Source: Pedobacter sp. KBW06
Lineage (GTDB): Bacteria; Bacteroidota; Bacteroidia; Sphingobacteriales; Sphingobacteriaceae
Direction: 5' to 3'
Assembly: GCF_003852525.1 (NCBI RefSeq)
Contig: NZ_QAJL01000006.1
Span: 187,501 to 251,500, forward strand
DNA: 64,000 bases
Shown here: positions 7,733 to 15,738 of the stretch, one piece after another
How the letters are laid out: the number at the start of each line of letters is the position of its first letter
Position numbering within the stretch: the stretch's first letter is position 1
Notes under the pieces: generated by a model
What the model was told of the DNA's origin: nothing
The model's input: the letters and a program-made list of their open reading frames with translations, nothing else
The model's database searches: none
Translations under genes and position numbers: made by a program

Positions 7733-10114
7733 ATGCATCCCGATATAGAAATTTTCATTCAATCGTTAAGGCAGATGGGTTTATCTCTGAGCTTAAATGC
7801 CAACCTGCTGAATTCAAGCCAAGTTACCTGTTACTATATCTGTAACCCGGATGGAAGTATCCGATGGATCTGGCCTGCAACAGCCAAACATGCGGACTTC
7901 CTCAAATTCTATCACCACAATAGCTTCAGGGCGATGTGTTTTGTGATCGTTACGACAGTTCTGGCAAAGACCGGCCTGCTGTCTTATTTAAAAAAAGGCA
8001 GTTTCTCCATTTACACCTCCAAACAAAGTGCATCCGGCAACAGATGGGCCTGGTTTTCCGGCACGGTTGGCCCAGGTAGAAAAGCCATTTTATGGCAATG
8101 GAAACCGGGATTTAAAACCGCTGTTTTTTTCAAAATTCCAATCGGCCCTTTGGCAGCATCCTATGTCCATACAGAGGCAAAACAATTACAATACCTGCAA
8201 CAATTCCAACTAAGTGAGGTAATCTTGCCAGAGTCAGAAGAGCTCAGCAATCACATTTTAAAAATCACCGATATTGGTCATGGAACGAGCCGTACCAACA
8301 GGTTCGGTAAACTGCCATTCCATGCAGTGAAAATCTGGATGGAAACAGGCTTAAAGGTACAACCCTATCAGGATTCTCTCTTCCGGGTGGAACTTGAGAA
8401 AATGGTCAATAAATTAAGTACGCTCAATGACCACAGGATTCCAAATCAAATGCTGACTAAAATGGAGCTGTTGATCAAAAATATCAGCATCCCGTCGAAA
8501 TTCAGCAGCAGCTATGCACATGGTGATTTCACGCCATGGAATGTCATGGTAAAAGCCGAAAAGCTTCAGGTCATTGACCTTGAGCTTGGCCGGAAAGACA
8601 TGCCGCTTTTATTTGATTTGTTTCATTTTGTATACCAGTCTAATATATTAATCGGCAATCATGGATATGCAGCCATCAGAAAAGAACTGGACCTGCTCTT
8701 TGCCAACCCGATGTGGGATGCCTTTCTAAAGGAACATCAAATTGATTCCAATACTGCCGAAACTTTATATCTTCTTTACACCGTAGCGTATTACCTGAAT
8801 GTTTATGCCCAACAACCACAATGGCATACACAGGTAAACTGGTTATTGAAAACCTGGAATGAGGCTTTAAGTCTGCAATTGCAAAAGCACGGGATTTCTA
8901 CCGTCAGAAAGATCATGCTGACAGATCTCGGCCTCTTGCTAAGCACAAAAAAATATGCCGTTCTAAAATGGATGTACGAGGAAATTGACACCTTACCTGA
9001 AGATTCGGACATTGACATTTGCATCACCCGTAATGGCGCAAATGAGCTCATCGAAGCACTGAAAACTCACCCCTTGATTTCTAAAATCATCATTGTTAAA
9101 AAGAGTTTTATGGCCCAGCTGGAGCTGATCTGTATGGACGGAAGCCTGATCCATATTGATTTGATCCACAGCTTTAAAAGGAAAGCATTCGTATTTTTAA
9201 ATGCAGCTACTTTACTTAATCATACCCGGATACACCGCGGCGGACTACAGGTGCCAAGCCCGGAAGAGGACGCAGAATACATCAGGCTTTTCTACCTATT
9301 AAATCATACAGAAGTTCCGGAACGTTATCAATCATTGCTCCGCATTCATTTTTCATTTCCCGTACAAAATCTCAGTCATGAATTTCAAAAGGGCAGGCAA
9401 AACAGAGGTTGGAGAAAATGTCTGCACCTGTTTCAATATTATATGGACACGTTGAAAAGTTGCTTTTCAAATAATGGTTTCATTATTACTTTCAGCGGTG
9501 TCGATGGTGCAGGGAAGAGCACTGTTATCGCACATGTGCATCGCCTGATTGATAAAAAACTGAGACGGAAAGTCATTGTGATCCGCCACAGACCTGGTCT
9601 GCTCCCCATTATCAGCTCCTGGAAGTATGGCAAAGCCCAGGCGGAACACAAAGCGGCAAATACGCTACCAAGATTAGGCAGCAATCATAAAAAATGGTCC
9701 TCGCTTTTGCGGTTCGGTTACTATTACCTTGATTATTTAATTGGTCAGTGGTATATACAGTTGCGCTATGTATCTCAGGGATACATTGTGTTGTACGACC
9801 GTTATTATTTCGATTTCATCAACGATGCCAAAAGGAGCAATATCGTTCTTCCCTCCTCCTTTACCGGATGGTGGTACAAATTCCTGATCCAGCCAAAACT
9901 CAATTTCTTTCTGTACGCAGATGAAAAACTGATTCTGGAACGAAAGCAGGAGCTTGACGGACCAACGATCCGCAGGCTGACAAAAAGCTACCTGCTGTTA
10001 TTTAACAAGCTAAAAAGAAATTCGGTGGACGCACATTATGTACCACTCGAAAACCTTCAGCTGAGCAATACCCTTTCCGTAATATTTACCTATATCAAAA
10101 CTCAAACACGATGA
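7733..10114 (+). CDS. three-domain protein: APH-like kinase + nucleotidyltransferase-like + thymidylate kinase-like P-loop
   Basis: This 793-aa cytoplasmic protein joins three modules. Residues about 1-390 resemble aminoglycoside-phosphotransferase-type kinases. The catalytic loop is HGDFTPWN (His263) and the DFG-like motif is IDLELG, about 20 residues later. Residues about 395-570 carry SDIDICI (Asp426, Asp428) and a third Asp in IHIDL (Asp476), the acidic triad of the nucleotidyltransferase superfamily. Residues about 585-793 form a P-loop kinase with GVDGAGKST (about 589-597) and a DRYYFD motif typical of thymidylate kinases. A 4-bp overlap couples it to an acyltransferase, and it leads a polysaccharide operon. 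That context suggests phosphorylation or nucleotidyl transfer on a sugar or polysaccharide intermediate. The substrate is unknown, and the domain calls are by motif only. Confidence 0.8.
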   Translation: MHPDIEIFIQSLRQMGLSLSLNANLLNSSQVTCYYICNPDGSIRWIWPATAKHADFLKFYHHNSFRAMCFVIVTTVLAKTGLLSYLKKGSFSIYTSKQSASGNRWAWFSGTVGPGRKAILWQWKPGFKTAVFFKIPIGPLAASYVHTEAKQLQYLQQFQLSEVILPESEELSNHILKITDIGHGTSRTNRFGKLPFHAVKIWMETGLKVQPYQDSLFRVELEKMVNKLSTLNDHRIPNQMLTKMELLIKNISIPSKFSSSYAHGDFTPWNVMVKAEKLQVIDLELGRKDMPLLFDLFHFVYQSNILIGNHGYAAIRKELDLLFANPMWDAFLKEHQIDSNTAETLYLLYTVAYYLNVYAQQPQWHTQVNWLLKTWNEALSLQLQKHGISTVRKIMLTDLGLLLSTKKYAVLKWMYEEIDTLPEDSDIDICITRNGANELIEALKTHPLISKIIIVKKSFMAQLELICMDGSLIHIDLIHSFKRKAFVFLNAATLLNHTRIHRGGLQVPSPEEDAEYIRLFYLLNHTEVPERYQSLLRIHFSFPVQNLSHEFQKGRQNRGWRKCLHLFQYYMDTLKSCFSNNGFIITFSGVDGAGKSTVIAHVHRLIDKKLRRKVIVIRHRPGLLPIISSWKYGKAQAEHKAANTLPRLGSNHKKWSSLLRFGYYYLDYLIGQWYIQLRYVSQGYIVLYDRYYFDFINDAKRSNIVLPSSFTGWWYKFLIQPKLNFFLYADEKLILERKQELDGPTIRRLTKSYLLLFNKLKRNSVDAHYVPLENLQLSNTLSVIFTYIKTQTR

Positions 10115-10848
10115 AAGCTATCATTGAAAAAATCATCAGATTCAGAAACCCGTCTTTTCGTTTCGATCAGAACTTAGGCCTCAGGATTATACTTCATTTT
10201 GCTTTCAAACAGTTTGCAGCATTGACCAGAGGACTTCGCATCTGTTTTTACTTAAGAAACCCAAAAAGAATGATGTTGGGAAGCGGGGTACAGTTCTTTG
10301 TGCTCTCCCGGATCCGTTGGGGACAATATCTTAAACTCGGCGAACATGTGGTACTGAGTGGCCTTGGGGAAAAAGGCATTACACTTGGCAATAACGTAGG
10401 GATCGGCGCATTCAGCAGATTGATCCTCGCCACTTCGTTCCATCAAATCGGAAAATATATCGAAATCGGAAATAATGTAGGCATCGGTGAATTTGCCTAT
10501 TTAGGTGGTGCCGGAGGCCTCCATATCGGAGATGATTGTATCGTTGGTCAATATTTCAGTTGCCATCCTGAAAACCACATGTATCAGGATTTAACCACAC
10601 CTATACGTCTTCAGGGCGTAAGCAGAACAGGCATTCATATCGGCGCAAACTGCTGGATCGGAAGTAAAGTAACCATACTCGATGGGGTAAACATCGGGCC
10701 CGGAAGTATCATTGCTGCAGGTGCAGTAGTCACAAAGTCATTTCCTGAAAACTCGGTCATAGGCGGAGTTCCGGCACGCCTGCTTAAAAAAAGAGCAGAA
10801 CTTATTGAAAATGAAATCAATGAATTCCATAATGCTTTAAATGTATGA
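10111..10848 (+). CDS. hexapeptide-repeat acyltransferase
   Basis: This 245-aa acyltransferase of the left-handed beta-helix type probably O-acetylates the polysaccharide or a precursor sugar. Imperfect hexapeptide repeats run from about residue 80 to 225 (for example IGNNVGIGEF, IGANCWIGSKVTI, IGPGSIIAAGAVV). The family's closing signature, IGGVPARLLKKR, follows near the C-terminus. His residues in the middle coils (for example in CHPENHMY) could supply the catalytic base. The helical N-terminus, with FKQFAALTRGLR, resembles colanic acid and serine acetyltransferase relatives. Start and stop overlap both neighbours by 4 bp, so the second operon is tightly coupled. Confidence 0.9.
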   Translation: MKAIIEKIIRFRNPSFRFDQNLGLRIILHFAFKQFAALTRGLRICFYLRNPKRMMLGSGVQFFVLSRIRWGQYLKLGEHVVLSGLGEKGITLGNNVGIGAFSRLILATSFHQIGKYIEIGNNVGIGEFAYLGGAGGLHIGDDCIVGQYFSCHPENHMYQDLTTPIRLQGVSRTGIHIGANCWIGSKVTILDGVNIGPGSIIAAGAVVTKSFPENSVIGGVPARLLKKRAELIENEINEFHNALNV

Positions 10849-12122
10849 AAAAGATACTCCTCACCGCTTATGCGGTAAATCCTTATAAAGGTTCCGAAGA
10901 TGCCATGGGATGGAATATGATCCTGCAGGTGGCACGTTATCAGGAAGCGATTGTGGTGACCCGTAAAAACAACCGCGCAGCCATTGAGCAATATATGGCT
11001 GAACATGACGAGCTTAAATCGCTCTTTTCAAGATTATCATTTCTGTTTTTTGACTGGCCGGAATGGACCATCAGCTGGAAAAAAGGCCCTGTTTTAAGCA
11101 TGCTTTATTACTATGGATGGCAGTTTACCGTTGCTTTCTGGTTAAAATGGAAAAACTATCCTGCAGATGTGGTTCACAATTTAAATTTTCACAACGACTG
11201 GACGCCCTCTTTTCTCTGGATATTGGGCAAGCCTATGGTTTGGGGACATGTAGGTCATCATCCAAAAACTCCAAAAGCCTATATCCTGCCTGTATATGGA
11301 AAAGCAGCATACCTTAAAGACCGGGCGCTGTGGGTTCTAAAAAACTGCTTCTGGTACCTTGACCCCTTTCTTTATCTCTGCAAGGTTAAAGCCGATATGA
11401 TCATTTGTATGAATTCCGAAGTGGTCAAACATTTACGCTTAAAAGAAAAATTTATCATCCATCCTTCTGTTGCAGCTGAACAGGACCAGGCGCCTGCCCT
11501 TTCCACAAAAAACGAGTGCTTCCAGGTCATTTCTGTGGGAAGGTTTGTCCCGCTTAAAGGCTTTGATTTAACCATCAGGAGTTTTGCCGCATGCTATAAG
11601 CGCCTAAGCCCTGTAGACCGTAAAAAAGCCAAACTGACTTTAATTGGTACAGGACCTTTAAAAAAAATGTTGCAGGAACTGGTCATTGCGGAAGAAATTG
11701 CTCAGGCAGTCACCTTTATCGAATGGTTGCCCCGGGAAAATCTAAAGGAAATCTATGCTTCAGCATCGGTATTCCTCTTCCCTTCGCATGAAGGCGCAGG
11801 CATGGTGGTTCCGGAAGCCATGAGCTATGGATTACCAGTAGTTTGTCTGCAAAACTGTGGCCCCGGCGAATTGGTTTCAGCAGCATCGAACCTGATTGTT
11901 CCCTATGGTGATTATAGCGAAACCGTACAGATGCTCGCCGGTAAATTAACCTCACTAATGACCAACCGGGCCTATATGACCACAGAAAAACAGCTTGTGC
12001 AGGAACGCTATGAAAGCCTGCTCAACTGGAACGTCCGGGGAGAAATGCTGAAAAATGTTTACTCCGAAGTGCTAAAAACAAAAATTGTCAACCTTAAAAC
12101 TTACCGCAATGAATACGCCTAA
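10845..12122 (+). CDS. GT4-like glycosyltransferase
   Basis: This 425-aa GT-B glycosyltransferase opens with KKILLTAYAVNPYKGSEDAMGWNM, a common start in this group of GT4 enzymes. The C-terminal donor domain has VGRFVPLKGFDL and LIGTGPLKKML. The E-x7-E motif lies in SHEGAGMVVPEAMSYGLPVV. It overlaps the acyltransferase by 4 bp and the next glycosyltransferase by 14 bp. It should transfer one sugar of the repeat unit. Donor and acceptor are not predictable from the sequence. Confidence 0.9.
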   Translation: MKKILLTAYAVNPYKGSEDAMGWNMILQVARYQEAIVVTRKNNRAAIEQYMAEHDELKSLFSRLSFLFFDWPEWTISWKKGPVLSMLYYYGWQFTVAFWLKWKNYPADVVHNLNFHNDWTPSFLWILGKPMVWGHVGHHPKTPKAYILPVYGKAAYLKDRALWVLKNCFWYLDPFLYLCKVKADMIICMNSEVVKHLRLKEKFIIHPSVAAEQDQAPALSTKNECFQVISVGRFVPLKGFDLTIRSFAACYKRLSPVDRKKAKLTLIGTGPLKKMLQELVIAEEIAQAVTFIEWLPRENLKEIYASASVFLFPSHEGAGMVVPEAMSYGLPVVCLQNCGPGELVSAASNLIVPYGDYSETVQMLAGKLTSLMTNRAYMTTEKQLVQERYESLLNWNVRGEMLKNVYSEVLKTKIVNLKTYRNEYA

Positions 12123-13257
12123 AAAAAGAATCATCGCAGTTCATATGCTCAACGACTTCAGTGGCAGTCCAATGGTGCTCAGACAGGCCCTTGAAGTGTT
12201 AAAACAAAATTTTGACATCCACTTGTATACTGCCACGCCATCGGGAAAGGGCGTATTGAGTGATATTGAAGACATCACTATACATCCCATCTTTTACAAA
12301 TGGCACCGGAATAAATTCATTACCCTTGCCTTCTACCTCTGGGCGCAATTGATTTTATTTAGCCGGCTGTTGTTCTTTTTAAAAAGAGAGGATACGGTAT
12401 ACATCAATACTTTACTGCCCTTCGGGGCGGCATTGGCGGGTGTTTGTGCAAACTCAAAAGTAGTGTATCATGTTCATGAGGTGAGCATTAGCCCTGCAGC
12501 ATTTAAAGCCCTCCTGGTGAAGGCAGCCAAACTCTGCGCAGATGAATTGCTGTTTGTCTCCAATTACGTTAAAGCGCAATTTGATTTTGCAGAAGAAAAA
12601 ACCACCGTAATTTACAATGCTTTGCCCGACTCCTTTTTGGAGAGTGCAGCATTGAAAACAAAGGCACGTCCCGACCGGACCTTCACTGTACTCATGTTGT
12701 GTTCTGCAAAAGCCTATAAAGGCATCCATGAATTTGTAGAAATCGCAAAAAAGCTTTATTTCTTAGAGTTCAGATTGGTCCTAAATGCATCAGTTGCGGA
12801 AACCAATGCTTTTAAGCAAGCCGCAGCTGTTCCCTCCAACTGCCAGATATTTCCTGTGCAGGAAGATACCAGCAGCTTTTATTTAAATGCAGATTTGATT
12901 GTCAACCTGTCCAGACCGGAACAATGGGTAGAAACATTTGGAATGACGATCCTGGAAGGCATGGTCTATGGCTTGCCCTCTATCGTCCCTCCGATCGGCG
13001 GCATTACGGAAGTTGTGGAAAATGAAATTGAAGGCTTACAAATCGATGTAGCTAATATCCATGAAGTTGTCTGGGCAATTGTGAAGCTTTCCTCTAATAA
13101 AAGCTATTACGATAAACTTGCGGAAGCAGCCAGAAAAAAAGCGGAGAAGTTCTCCCAGCAGGCCTTCAGCAACCAGATCGGGCAGTGCTTCTATTTTGTT
13201 AAGAAAACAACAGAAGTAACATCAGATGGAATACTAGTCCAAAAAATGGAATTCTAA
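12109..13257 (+). CDS. GT4-like glycosyltransferase
   Basis: This 382-aa GT-B enzyme starts from the ATG at 12109 (MNTPKKRIIAVHMLNDFSGS). A TTG at 12085 in the same frame is less likely because it lies deeper in the preceding gene. A glycosyltransferase core (VLMLCSAKAYKGIHEFVE, VNLSRPEQWVETFGMTILEGMVYGLP) is clear and includes an E-x7-E-like element. It ends the second operon. Its last codons overlap the weak activator site D (13217-13251). Substrate unknown. Confidence 0.88.
   Translation: MNTPKKRIIAVHMLNDFSGSPMVLRQALEVLKQNFDIHLYTATPSGKGVLSDIEDITIHPIFYKWHRNKFITLAFYLWAQLILFSRLLFFLKREDTVYINTLLPFGAALAGVCANSKVVYHVHEVSISPAAFKALLVKAAKLCADELLFVSNYVKAQFDFAEEKTTVIYNALPDSFLESAALKTKARPDRTFTVLMLCSAKAYKGIHEFVEIAKKLYFLEFRLVLNASVAETNAFKQAAAVPSNCQIFPVQEDTSSFYLNADLIVNLSRPEQWVETFGMTILEGMVYGLPSIVPPIGGITEVVENEIEGLQIDVANIHEVVWAIVKLSSNKSYYDKLAEAARKKAEKFSQQAFSNQIGQCFYFVKKTTEVTSDGILVQKMEF
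13217..13251. promoter_or_regulatory. site D: weaker tandem activator site inside the 3' end of the preceding gene
   Basis: The clear repeat is GTCCA-AAAAA-TGGAA (13237-13251). A half site TGGAA at 13227-13231, with TAACA in place of the left arm, gives a second centre at 13224, again 20 bp from the first (13244). It is weaker than sites A-C and was found partly because the spacing predicted it. It lies 63 bp upstream of the -24-like element at 13305. Confidence 0.5.
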
Positions 13258-13304
13258 ATTACAAAAAAGTGCTCACAACAGCCATAAACCGCACATTAAC
13301 GCTT

Positions 13305-13320
13305 TGGCCCGGAAAATGAA
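13305..13320 (+). promoter_or_regulatory. probable sigma54-like promoter before the DUF1972 glycosyltransferase
   Basis: TGGCCC-N5-ATGAA has one mismatch in the -24 block (C for A), and the -12 block retains the G and the final A. Predicted transcription starts near 13331, 12 nt before the ATG at 13343. An alternative ATG at 13316 falls inside the -12 block, which argues against it as the start codon. Confidence 0.5.
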
Positions 13321-13342
13321 AAGCAAACAGAAACAGCGCATC

Positions 13343-14554
13343 ATGAAAAATCAGAAAATTGCCATCATCGGTACCGTAGGCTTACCCGCAAAATACGGCG
13401 GCTTTGAAACCCTCGCCGAGCATCTGGTAGAACATCTAGGCAGCAAATGGGACATTTCGGTTTATTGTTCTGCCAAAGCCTATTCCAAACAAGAGCAGGT
13501 AAAAACATATAAAGGTGCCAGGCTGTTATACTTACCCTTTAAAGCCAATGGGATTCAAAGCATTATATACGATTGCATCAGCATTGTGCATGCCTTATTT
13601 TATGCCGATGCACTCTTAATTTTAGGAGTGAGCGGAGGTTTTATCCTTCCATTTGTAAGGCTTTTTACCAATAAAAAGATCCTGATTTCTATAGACGGCA
13701 TAGAATGGAAACGCAATAAATGGAGTAAGCTTGGCCGCCTCTACCTTTGGATGGCAGAATGGATGGCAGTCAAATCTTCTCACGCAGATATCGCAGATAA
13801 TGAATCCATTCAGGACTATACTGCCATTCGCTATAAAACACTCAGTAACATTATAGAATACGGAGCAGATCATACCTTAAATGTAAACTCAACCGATGCC
13901 GACAAAAAGAACTATCCTTTTTTAAAAGCACCATATGCTTTTAAGGTTTGCAGAATTGAACCTGAGAACAACATAGGAATGGTACTTCAAGCCTTTTCTA
14001 TGCTTCCTAAACACACCCTGGTCCTGGTTGGAAACTGGAATAACAGCGACTATGGACAAGAGATGAAAAGTCAATATGGCAATTTTCCAAACATCATCTT
14101 ACTCGATCCTATTTACGACCAGCGCGCGCTGGATGTGCTGAGAAGCAATTGCTATGTTTACATCCATGGACACAGCGCCGGGGGCACAAATCCATCACTT
14201 GTAGAAGCCATGTTCCTTGGTCTTCCTGTCATCGCCTACGGAGTCACGTATAACAAAACAACCACAGAAGGTAAAGCAATGTATTTCAGCAACGTCAATC
14301 AGCTCTGCTCACTGATCAAAGAAAAAAGCATCACAGAGCTTAAACAGTCGGCCCTGGTGATGAAGGAAATTGCAAACCGCAGGTATACCTGGAAACTGAT
14401 CGCAGACAAATATGAATATATGATCATTGAGGTGATCAGAACTTCTGAGAAAAAGAAACTGACCTCCCGCTATGCGACCCTGAATAAAAAAAGATTGCTT
14501 GAACTGGAATTGGGTCATTTGCAGTCGACCGTACATTTTTACGAAAAACGATAG
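13343..14554 (+). CDS. DUF1972-type glycosyltransferase
   Basis: This 403-aa glycosyltransferase begins MKNQKIAIIGTVGLPAKYGG, then FETL. That is the DUF1972 N-terminal domain signature, found in rhamnosyltransferase-like GT4 enzymes of surface polysaccharide loci. The C-terminal donor domain has CRIEPENNIGMVLQAF and HGHSAGGTNPSLVEAMFLGLP. Longer in-frame starts exist at 13304 (TTG) and 13316 (ATG). I prefer 13343 because the Rossmann fold begins there and because it sits 12 nt after the transcription start predicted from the promoter at 13305. The C-terminal 30 residues are basic and may contact the membrane. Confidence 0.88.
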   Translation: MKNQKIAIIGTVGLPAKYGGFETLAEHLVEHLGSKWDISVYCSAKAYSKQEQVKTYKGARLLYLPFKANGIQSIIYDCISIVHALFYADALLILGVSGGFILPFVRLFTNKKILISIDGIEWKRNKWSKLGRLYLWMAEWMAVKSSHADIADNESIQDYTAIRYKTLSNIIEYGADHTLNVNSTDADKKNYPFLKAPYAFKVCRIEPENNIGMVLQAFSMLPKHTLVLVGNWNNSDYGQEMKSQYGNFPNIILLDPIYDQRALDVLRSNCYVYIHGHSAGGTNPSLVEAMFLGLPVIAYGVTYNKTTTEGKAMYFSNVNQLCSLIKEKSITELKQSALVMKEIANRRYTWKLIADKYEYMIIEVIRTSEKKKLTSRYATLNKKRLLELELGHLQSTVHFYEKR

Positions 14555-14560
14555 TTCACC

Positions 14561-14594
14561 TTAACCTTCATTCTCATTTAACCTTCATTCTCAT
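14561..14594. repeat. perfect 17-bp tandem duplication at a start codon
   Basis: Two identical 17-bp units (TTAACCTTCATTCTCAT) lie head to tail at 14561-14577 and 14578-14594. The second copy supplies the first two bases of the ATG at 14593. It looks like a recent slippage or duplication in the translation-initiation region of the next gene. Confidence 0.95.
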
Positions 14595-15678
14595 GAAAAC
14601 TATGCTTTCAGACTTTATGCCCCTCGCTTTGCTTTCCATTGCCTCGGCCATTTTCTTTTTCCCGCTCCTGATCAGATTAAGTCCACATATCGGTATGGTA
14701 GACAAACCCAATAACAGGAAGGTACACAGCAGCCCGATCCCCGCAATAGGCGGATTTGTCATTGTTCTTTGTATGCTTACACCGGCCCTGTTTTCAGGCC
14801 TGCTACGGTCTTTCATTGCCACACATCAAATGATCTACATCACCATGATCACGCTCATGCTGACCGGTCTTTTAGATGACCGTTGGGACCTGCCTGTAAA
14901 ATTACGTTTGGTTGTTCAGCTTGGCTGCGCCATTGCAATCGCCGTTGCAGGAATAAGACTCACTTCACTTTATGGATTTATGGGCATCCAGAACTTACCC
15001 GAATCCGCTCAATATATTTTGACCGTTCTGATCATTATGGGTGTGGTCAATGCCTTCAACCTTATTGACGGCATTGATGGGTTAGTGGGAAGTTTAGGAA
15101 GCATCAGCGTAGTTGTGCTGATCGTCATGAGTGTCCTGTCCCATCATACCGAATGGCTGCTGCTCTTACTCCCGCTTGCTATTGCCTTAGTGATCTTCTT
15201 AAAGTACAACTGGAAACCCGCCAAACTGTTTATGGGCGATAGCGGTTCATTGACCATCGGCTTTGTCGTTTCCACTTTAGGGATTTATTTCATACAATCT
15301 GCACAGTCGGCAACCCTTCACCTCGCCCCGGTTTTTATTGTGCTGGTTACCGCCTGCTGTATGATTCCCGTTCTGGATTCCCTGAGGGTCTATCTGACCA
15401 GGATGTGGAAAAGAAAATCTCCCTTTTCGGCAGATAAAACACACCTTCATCACCTGCTGATCCACCACCACCTGATGCATTCGAATGCCACCGTAAAAAT
15501 CATCAGGCTGCAGATCATCTTACTCTTGTTCTCCATTGCTGCCATTTGTCTGGTCAGTATAGCCTGGGTCATTGTTGGTCAGGTGCTGGTCGTGATATTT
15601 TACATTTATACCCTACAGCTAATGACTTATTTCTACCGTTGGTACCGCTTTATCAAAAAAATGGAAATTGCCAATTAA
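14593..15678 (+). CDS. polyprenyl-phosphate GlcNAc-1-phosphate transferase (WecA/MraY family)
   Basis: This 361-aa polytopic membrane enzyme should start repeat-unit synthesis by moving a sugar-1-phosphate from a UDP-sugar to undecaprenyl phosphate. The family motifs are present: GMVDKPNNRKVHS near the N-terminus, LLDDRWDLPVK, the NAFNLIDGIDGL metal-site motif, KLFMGDSGSL, and the cytoplasmic His cluster THLHHLLIHHHLMH. There are about ten to eleven helices. It lies 38 bp after the DUF1972 glycosyltransferase and 60 bp before the sigma54 activator, so the three may be co-transcribed. No other initiating transferase is visible in the locus. Confidence 0.92.
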   Translation: MKTMLSDFMPLALLSIASAIFFFPLLIRLSPHIGMVDKPNNRKVHSSPIPAIGGFVIVLCMLTPALFSGLLRSFIATHQMIYITMITLMLTGLLDDRWDLPVKLRLVVQLGCAIAIAVAGIRLTSLYGFMGIQNLPESAQYILTVLIIMGVVNAFNLIDGIDGLVGSLGSISVVVLIVMSVLSHHTEWLLLLLPLAIALVIFLKYNWKPAKLFMGDSGSLTIGFVVSTLGIYFIQSAQSATLHLAPVFIVLVTACCMIPVLDSLRVYLTRMWKRKSPFSADKTHLHHLLIHHHLMHSNATVKIIRLQIILLLFSIAAICLVSIAWVIVGQVLVVIFYIYTLQLMTYFYRWYRFIKKMEIAN

Positions 15679-15738
15679 AACAATTGAGGCTTAAGACGAT
15701 AGTTCAGGATAAATTCTGTAATTTAGAGAAAAGCTCTT

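Noticed and set aside
12301..12318. Another TGGCAC-like element inside a glycosyltransferase gene
   Set aside because: It lacks the G at the -12 position and has no paired upstream repeats, so it is probably a chance match in coding DNA.
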